Positions 6,222 through 10,167 of a DNA stretch of 10,167 nt are shown here, one piece after another. This stretch comes from Desulfuromonadaceae bacterium GWC2_58_13 (GTDB lineage Bacteria; Desulfobacterota; Desulfuromonadia; Desulfuromonadales; Trichloromonadaceae). The notes beneath the pieces were generated by a model. The model was not told the origin of the DNA. It was given only the letters and a program-made list of their open reading frames with translations, and ran no database searches. Location of the stretch: contig MHXM01000007.1 of assembly GCA_001825565.1 (NCBI GenBank), forward strand, positions 321 through 10,487. The letters are read 5' to 3'. The first letter of the stretch is position 1. Each line of letters begins with the position of its first letter. The position numbers and the translations under genes are program-made.

Positions 6222-6274
6222 TAAACGCAAAAGTGGCCGTCCCGGCATTTTCGGGACGGCCACTTTTGCGTTTA
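6222..6274. terminator. Bidirectional intrinsic terminator
   Basis: A perfect 23-bp stem (6222-6244 with 6252-6274) encloses a 7-nt loop (GCATTTT). The GC core GTGGCCGTCCCG is flanked on the outside by AAAA and TTTT tracts built into the stem, so on both strands the GC stem is followed by TTTTGCGTTT. It lies between the convergent small gene (stop 6205-6207) and the RND pump gene (stop 6290-6292) and can end transcription from both. Confidence 0.93.
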
Positions 6275-6289
6275 AAATACGAGCCGCGC

Positions 6290-9200
6290 CTACTCCTGTT
6301 TTTGCCTCCCGAACAAGGAATGGGTCAACGAATAAAGGACCGGCACCACCACCAGGGTCAGGATGGTCGCAAACCCCAGCCCGTAGATCACCGCCACCGC
6401 CATTGGTCCCCACCACTGAGCGGATTCGCCGCCGATCTCCCAGGTAAATGTCTTGAAATCGAAACTCACGCCGATGGCCATCGGCAACAGACCGAGGATG
6501 GTGGTCATGGCGGTCAGCATGACCGGACGAAAACGCACGATCCCGGCACGCACCAGCGCCTCGCGCAGATTCTGGCCCCGAGCCAGCAATTGGTTGATGT
6601 AATCGATCAGCACGATGGCGTTGTTGACCACCACTCCGGCCAGGGAAATCACGCCGATGCCGGTCATGATAATGCCGAAAGGCGTGGCCGTCACCATCAG
6701 CCCGAGAAAAACCCCGGTCAGAGACAGAATGACCGAGGTCATCACGATCAGGGTCTGCATCACCGAATTGAACTGGGTAATCAGCACCAGCGCGATGAGA
6801 AAGATGGCGGAGATAAAAGCCTTGCCGAGAAAATCCGAAGCCTGCTGCTGTTCCTCCTGCTCACCGGCAAAAGCCACTTTGTACCCGGCCGGCAGGTCCA
6901 GCCCGGCTAAACGGGACTCAACCTCCCTGAGCACCTCGTTACTGTTGCGCCCCAGGGTATTCGCCGACAGGGTCACCACCCGTTTCTGGTCGAGGTGCCG
7001 GATCGAGCCAAAGCCGGTGGACATGACGATTGACGCCACCGTCGATAAAGGCACCGGGTCGCCGGCGGGGGTGGGAATCAGCAGGTTCTCGATGTCGGCC
7101 AGGGTTTTGCGCCGGGCTTCGGGGAGACGCACCACGATGTCGTACTCGTCCTGCCCGTAACGGTAGGTGCCGAGCTTGCTGCCACTGATGGCGGCCTTGA
7201 CCATATTGGAGACGTCCGAGGTCGATAGTCCGAGCAGGCTCGATTTTTCCCGGTCGACCAGCACCCGGATCTCCGGTTTGGCCCGGGAAAAATCGTCCTT
7301 GAGATCGACCAGTCCCGGCACGTCCTTGATCAATTCCCTGGCATGGGCCACCAGCACATCGAGGGTTTCGACGTTTTCGCCGCTGACCTCGATACTGACC
7401 GGGGCACCGGTCGGCGGACCGTGCTTCTCTTTTTCGACCTTGATTTCCGCCCCGACGTAATCAGCCAGAGCGACACGAATCCTCTCCAGCACATGGTTGG
7501 AGCTTTCGTGCCGCTCGGCGCGATCGACGAATTCGAGGGATACTTTGCTCATGTGCGACTGGCTGCCGCTTTCGGCCCCCGCCTCTCCGCTCGGCGCCAC
7601 TCCCACCTCGCCGATGACGAAGCGAAGATCCGGCTCAAGCCTGGCGATGGCCTCGACCTTTTTGGCCAGTTGGTCCGAAGAATCGAGGCTGGTCCCCTCG
7701 GGCGCCTTGATTTCGACATAAGCCCGGTTCGGATCGGAGTCGGGGAAAAGCTCGACCCCGTGCCCGAGCAGGCTATAGCAGGCGGTGATCGACACCAGCA
7801 GCCCGAACGAGAAGGCGAGCACCGTCCAACGGTAATCGAGAGACTTTTCCAGCAGCCGGCGATACAGGCGCAGCACCAGGCTGCGGTCTTCGTCGGGGTT
7901 GAGTTCCGCCGGGCGGAGGCGCATGAAACTGGCGCAGATCACCGGATTGATCACCAGGGCGACGAACAGCGACGAGGTCAGGGTGATGATCAGGGTGATC
8001 GGCAGAAACTTCATGAATTCCCCCATGATTCCCGGCCAGAAGGTCATGGGGAAAAATGCGCAGAGGGTGGTCAGGGTAGAGCTGATCACCGGCCAGCCGA
8101 CTTCGCTGGCGGCCTCGCGGGAGGAAGCAACGCGCCCCTTGCCTTCCTGCATGTGTCGATAGATGTTCTCGACGATAACGATGGCATTGTCGACCAGCAT
8201 CCCCAGGGCGAGAATCAGGCTGAACAGCACGACCATGTTGAGGGTCATCCCCAGCGCCTGGATGACGATAAAGGAGAGCAGCATCGAGAAGGGGATGGCC
8301 AGCGCCACGAACAGCGAATTGCGCAGACCGAGAAACAGGAACAGCACCGCCACCACCAGGATCAACCCGGTCAGGATGTTGTTTTCCAGCTCTGTCACCA
8401 TGCGCCGGATATCCTTCGACTGGTTCAGGGTCACCGACAGGTCGATGCCGTCCGGAACCATGCCCCGCGCCACTTCGAGCAGGGCGAATACCTGATCGGC
8501 CACGGCGATGATGTTTTCGCCGGTCCGCTTCTTGACCGCCAGGGTGATGCTCTCGACCCCCTCAAGCCGAGCGTAGCTGGTGCGGTCCTCGAAGGTGAAA
8601 TGGACCGTCGCCACGTCCTTGTAGTAGATCGGCCGTCCATCCCTGGTCACCATGACCAGATTGTCGATCTGGTTGGGATCGGTGAATTCTCCGGGAATGC
8701 GCAGCAGGTATTTGCCTTCGCCGATGTCGATGCTGCCGCCGGGGATATTGACGTTCTCGCGCTGGATCGCCGCCAGGATCTCGGCGAATGACAAACGGTA
8801 AGCCGCCAACCGGTCGGGGTCGAACTCGACCCGTACCTGCCGCTCGCGGCCGCCGGTGAGCACCACGTCGAGCACCCCGGGGATTTCCTCGATTCGCTCC
8901 TCCAGTTCTTCGGCCACGCCCTTGAGTACCGTTTCACTGACCTCGCCGGAAACGGCGACCATCAGGATCGGGAACTCGGAGAGGTTGATTTCAAGAATCG
9001 ACGGGTCGTTTTCCAGATCGTTGGGGAGATCGCCCTTGGCCTGATCGACCTTGTCGCGCACCCATTGCAGGGCGTCGTCGATGTCGACATCGGGATTGAA
9101 TTCGACGGTGATCATCGATGACCCCTCGGCGCTCACCGAACGGATTTCCTTGACGTTCTTGAGCCCCTTGAGTTTGCGTTCGATGGGCAGGGTCACCAAG

Positions 9201-9382
9201 GATTCGATGTCGGAGGAGGCCACTCCTTCGTAGGTGGTCACCACCAGCACATAGGGAATGGTGATGTCGGGATTCGATTCCCGCGGCAGGGTCAGGTAGC
9301 TGTACACCCCGATGACGATGGCAATGAACATCAGGGCAAAGACGGTGCTGCGCTGACGAATGGCGACATCGGAAATCAGCAT
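6290..9382 (-). CDS. RND-family efflux pump, inner-membrane subunit (AcrB-like)
   Basis: 1030 residues, the usual RND length. It has 12 predicted helices: TM1 about 12-32, TM2-6 between 333 and 485, TM7 about 519-541 and TM8-12 between 855 and 1017. Two large periplasmic loops lie at about 33-332 and 542-854. The start MLISDVAIRQRS followed by L-P-R-E-S-N-P-D-I and S-D-I-E-x-x-V-T-x-P-I-E is typical of the family. TM4 reads GMLVDNAIVIVEN (D398, N399) and TM10 reads GVVVNNAIVLID (N920, N921). Compared with AcrB, the second TM4 Asp and the TM10 Lys of the proton relay are Asn, which suggests a variant relay. The pump should use the proton gradient to export hydrophobic or toxic compounds from the periplasm; the substrate is unknown. 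The ATG at 9382 lies one base after the adaptor stop. An upstream extension to 9475 overlaps the adaptor gene and lacks family similarity. Confidence 0.95.
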   Translation of the reverse strand: MLISDVAIRQRSTVFALMFIAIVIGVYSYLTLPRESNPDITIPYVLVVTTYEGVASSDIESLVTLPIERKLKGLKNVKEIRSVSAEGSSMITVEFNPDVDIDDALQWVRDKVDQAKGDLPNDLENDPSILEINLSEFPILMVAVSGEVSETVLKGVAEELEERIEEIPGVLDVVLTGGRERQVRVEFDPDRLAAYRLSFAEILAAIQRENVNIPGGSIDIGEGKYLLRIPGEFTDPNQIDNLVMVTRDGRPIYYKDVATVHFTFEDRTSYARLEGVESITLAVKKRTGENIIAVADQVFALLEVARGMVPDGIDLSVTLNQSKDIRRMVTELENNILTGLILVVAVLFLFLGLRNSLFVALAIPFSMLLSFIVIQALGMTLNMVVLFSLILALGMLVDNAIVIVENIYRHMQEGKGRVASSREAASEVGWPVISSTLTTLCAFFPMTFWPGIMGEFMKFLPITLIITLTSSLFVALVINPVICASFMRLRPAELNPDEDRSLVLRLYRRLLEKSLDYRWTVLAFSFGLLVSITACYSLLGHGVELFPDSDPNRAYVEIKAPEGTSLDSSDQLAKKVEAIARLEPDLRFVIGEVGVAPSGEAGAESGSQSHMSKVSLEFVDRAERHESSNHVLERIRVALADYVGAEIKVEKEKHGPPTGAPVSIEVSGENVETLDVLVAHARELIKDVPGLVDLKDDFSRAKPEIRVLVDREKSSLLGLSTSDVSNMVKAAISGSKLGTYRYGQDEYDIVVRLPEARRKTLADIENLLIPTPAGDPVPLSTVASIVMSTGFGSIRHLDQKRVVTLSANTLGRNSNEVLREVESRLAGLDLPAGYKVAFAGEQEEQQQASDFLGKAFISAIFLIALVLITQFNSVMQTLIVMTSVILSLTGVFLGLMVTATPFGIIMTGIGVISLAGVVVNNAIVLIDYINQLLARGQNLREALVRAGIVRFRPVMLTAMTTILGLLPMAIGVSFDFKTFTWEIGGESAQWWGPMAVAVIYGLGFATILTLVVVPVLYSLTHSLFGRQKQE

Positions 9383-9383
9383 G

Positions 9384-10167
9384 TCAGTTCCCCGCCACGG
9401 CGATGGCGGACCCATCGACCACCAGGTGCTGCCCTTTGACCAGCAAACGCTCTCCGGCCGAAAGTCCTGCTTCAATCACCACCAGGTCGCCGATAATCGA
9501 TCCGGTCGTCACCTCCCGCAGGCGGGCGACACCGTTTTCGGCAACAAAGGCCACCTTCCTGCCGCCCTGATCGACCAGGGCGTACAGGGGCACGGCAATC
9601 GCCGCCGGCAAATCGCGGCGTACCGCTTCGACTCGAACGATCATCCCCGGACGCAGCCGTCCCTCGGAATTGTCGACAGCGATTTTAGCCCGATACGTGC
9701 GGGTCACCGAATCGGCCTTGTACGCCAGATGAATCAGTTCACCGGTAAAGGCGTCCCTGTCCCGGCCATCGACCGTTGCCTGCACCACCCGCATCGATTC
9801 GCCCAATTGAAGGTAACCGACATCCTTCTCCGGCACATCGACCAAAACCTTGAGCCGGTCGATCTGTACCACCAACGCCACCTGGGTGCCGGCGGAAACA
9901 TGTTCTCCGCGATCGACCAGCAGACGATCCAATACCCCGTCCACGGGGCTTTTCAGAAAACTCTGGTCGAGAGCGACCCGGGCCTGGCGCTGTTCCGCAG
10001 CGGCCACCTCATAGGCACAGCTGGCATCTTCGAATTCCTGGGCGCTGACCAGTTTTTCGTCGAGCAGGGTTTTGAACCGGTCCCGGCTGCTCCGGCGCAG
10101 GTCGCACTCGGCGCGGGTCCGATCCAGAGCCGCCTGGCGGGTATCGGGATCGATTTTCAGAATCACG
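9384..10167 (-). CDS. RND periplasmic adaptor (membrane fusion protein), 5' end missing
   Basis: About 260 residues of the C-terminal part are present; the gene runs off the right edge, so the signal peptide and first domain are outside. The visible order fits a HlyD/AcrA-type adaptor: remains of the alpha-helical hairpin (about 9-68, rich in A, R, E and Q), then the second half of the lipoyl domain with SPVDGVLDRLLVDRGEHVSAG (about 73-93 of the fragment), the beta-barrel domain (about 104-180) and the membrane-proximal domain to residue 260. In the tripartite machine it bridges the RND pump to an outer-membrane channel. TGA at 9386-9384 is followed by one base and then the pump ATG, so translation is coupled. 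No outer-membrane channel gene follows in this window. Confidence 0.93.
   Translation of the reverse strand, partial: VILKIDPDTRQAALDRTRAECDLRRSSRDRFKTLLDEKLVSAQEFEDASCAYEVAAAEQRQARVALDQSFLKSPVDGVLDRLLVDRGEHVSAGTQVALVVQIDRLKVLVDVPEKDVGYLQLGESMRVVQATVDGRDRDAFTGELIHLAYKADSVTRTYRAKIAVDNSEGRLRPGMIVRVEAVRRDLPAAIAVPLYALVDQGGRKVAFVAENGVARLREVTTGSIIGDLVVIEAGLSAGERLLVKGQHLVVDGSAIAVAGN

Noticed and set aside
6215..6910. 231-codon plus-strand frame running from the terminator into the RND gene
   Set aside because: Begins inside the terminator stem and yields a Gln/His/Asp-rich sequence without family features; it is antisense to a real gene.
7343..8791. 482-codon open frame on the plus strand opposite the RND pump gene
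   Set aside because: Its product is rich in His, Asp, Gly, Gln and Arg, as expected from the antisense of a GC-rich gene. The opposite strand encodes a clear RND protein with all helices and motifs; no SD is evident.
9383..9475. 31-residue N-terminal extension of the RND pump to a start at 9475
   Set aside because: It would overlap the adaptor gene, and its Trp/Ser/Pro-rich residues do not resemble RND N-termini. The ATG at 9382 starts the standard MLISDVAIRQRS sequence one base after the adaptor stop.

Overview
The window is about 10.2 kb of GC-rich, tightly packed bacterial chromosome with seven complete protein genes and two genes cut by the window edges. There are no RNA genes, insertion sequences, CRISPR arrays or other mobile DNA that I can see. 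The mix suggests an anaerobic deltaproteobacterium (Desulfobacterota), perhaps of the Desulfuromonas/Geobacter/Pelobacter group. It combines a PilY1-type pilus protein, an NtrC-class two-component system, a ferredoxin resembling Desulfovibrio gigas ferredoxin II and an RND efflux pump. This placement is inferred from gene content and not tested by a search.

Layout: positions 1-387 (+) hold the last 128 codons of a PilY1-like pilus tip/adhesin protein. After a GC-rich hairpin (413-443) comes a 316-residue lipoprotein of Ig-like repeats (459-1409, +), probably in the same operon. Converging on it with only 8 nt between is a two-component operon on the minus strand: a membrane histidine kinase (2770-4242) followed, with a 4-nt overlap, by a sigma-54-dependent response regulator (1418-2773). 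The 199-nt divergent region at 4243-4441 holds a good sigma-70 promoter for a small single-cluster ferredoxin with a histidine-rich insert (4442-4666, +). A 12-TM-type MFS transporter (4676-5860, +) lies nine bases after the ferredoxin stop and in the same frame. A small protein of unknown function (5956-6207, +) has its own likely promoter. A perfect 23-bp stem (6222-6274) serves as a two-way terminator between it and the converging efflux operon. That operon, read right to left, has a periplasmic adaptor (9384-10167, 5' end outside the window) and an RND inner-membrane pump (6290-9382), one base apart.

How the genes work together: the adaptor and RND pump should form a tripartite export machine with an outer-membrane channel that is not in this window. 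The kinase and regulator form a classical phosphorelay acting on sigma-54 promoters; their closeness to pilus genes hints at, but does not prove, a pilus or surface target. The ferredoxin and MFS gene are probably cotranscribed, with no obvious shared function. Most of the window is ordinary. The oddities are the ferredoxin's His-rich loop and shifted cysteine, the Asn substitutions in the RND proton relay, the repeat-built lipoprotein behind pilY1, and the in-frame ferredoxin/MFS junction. I did not find convincing evidence for a wholly new system.
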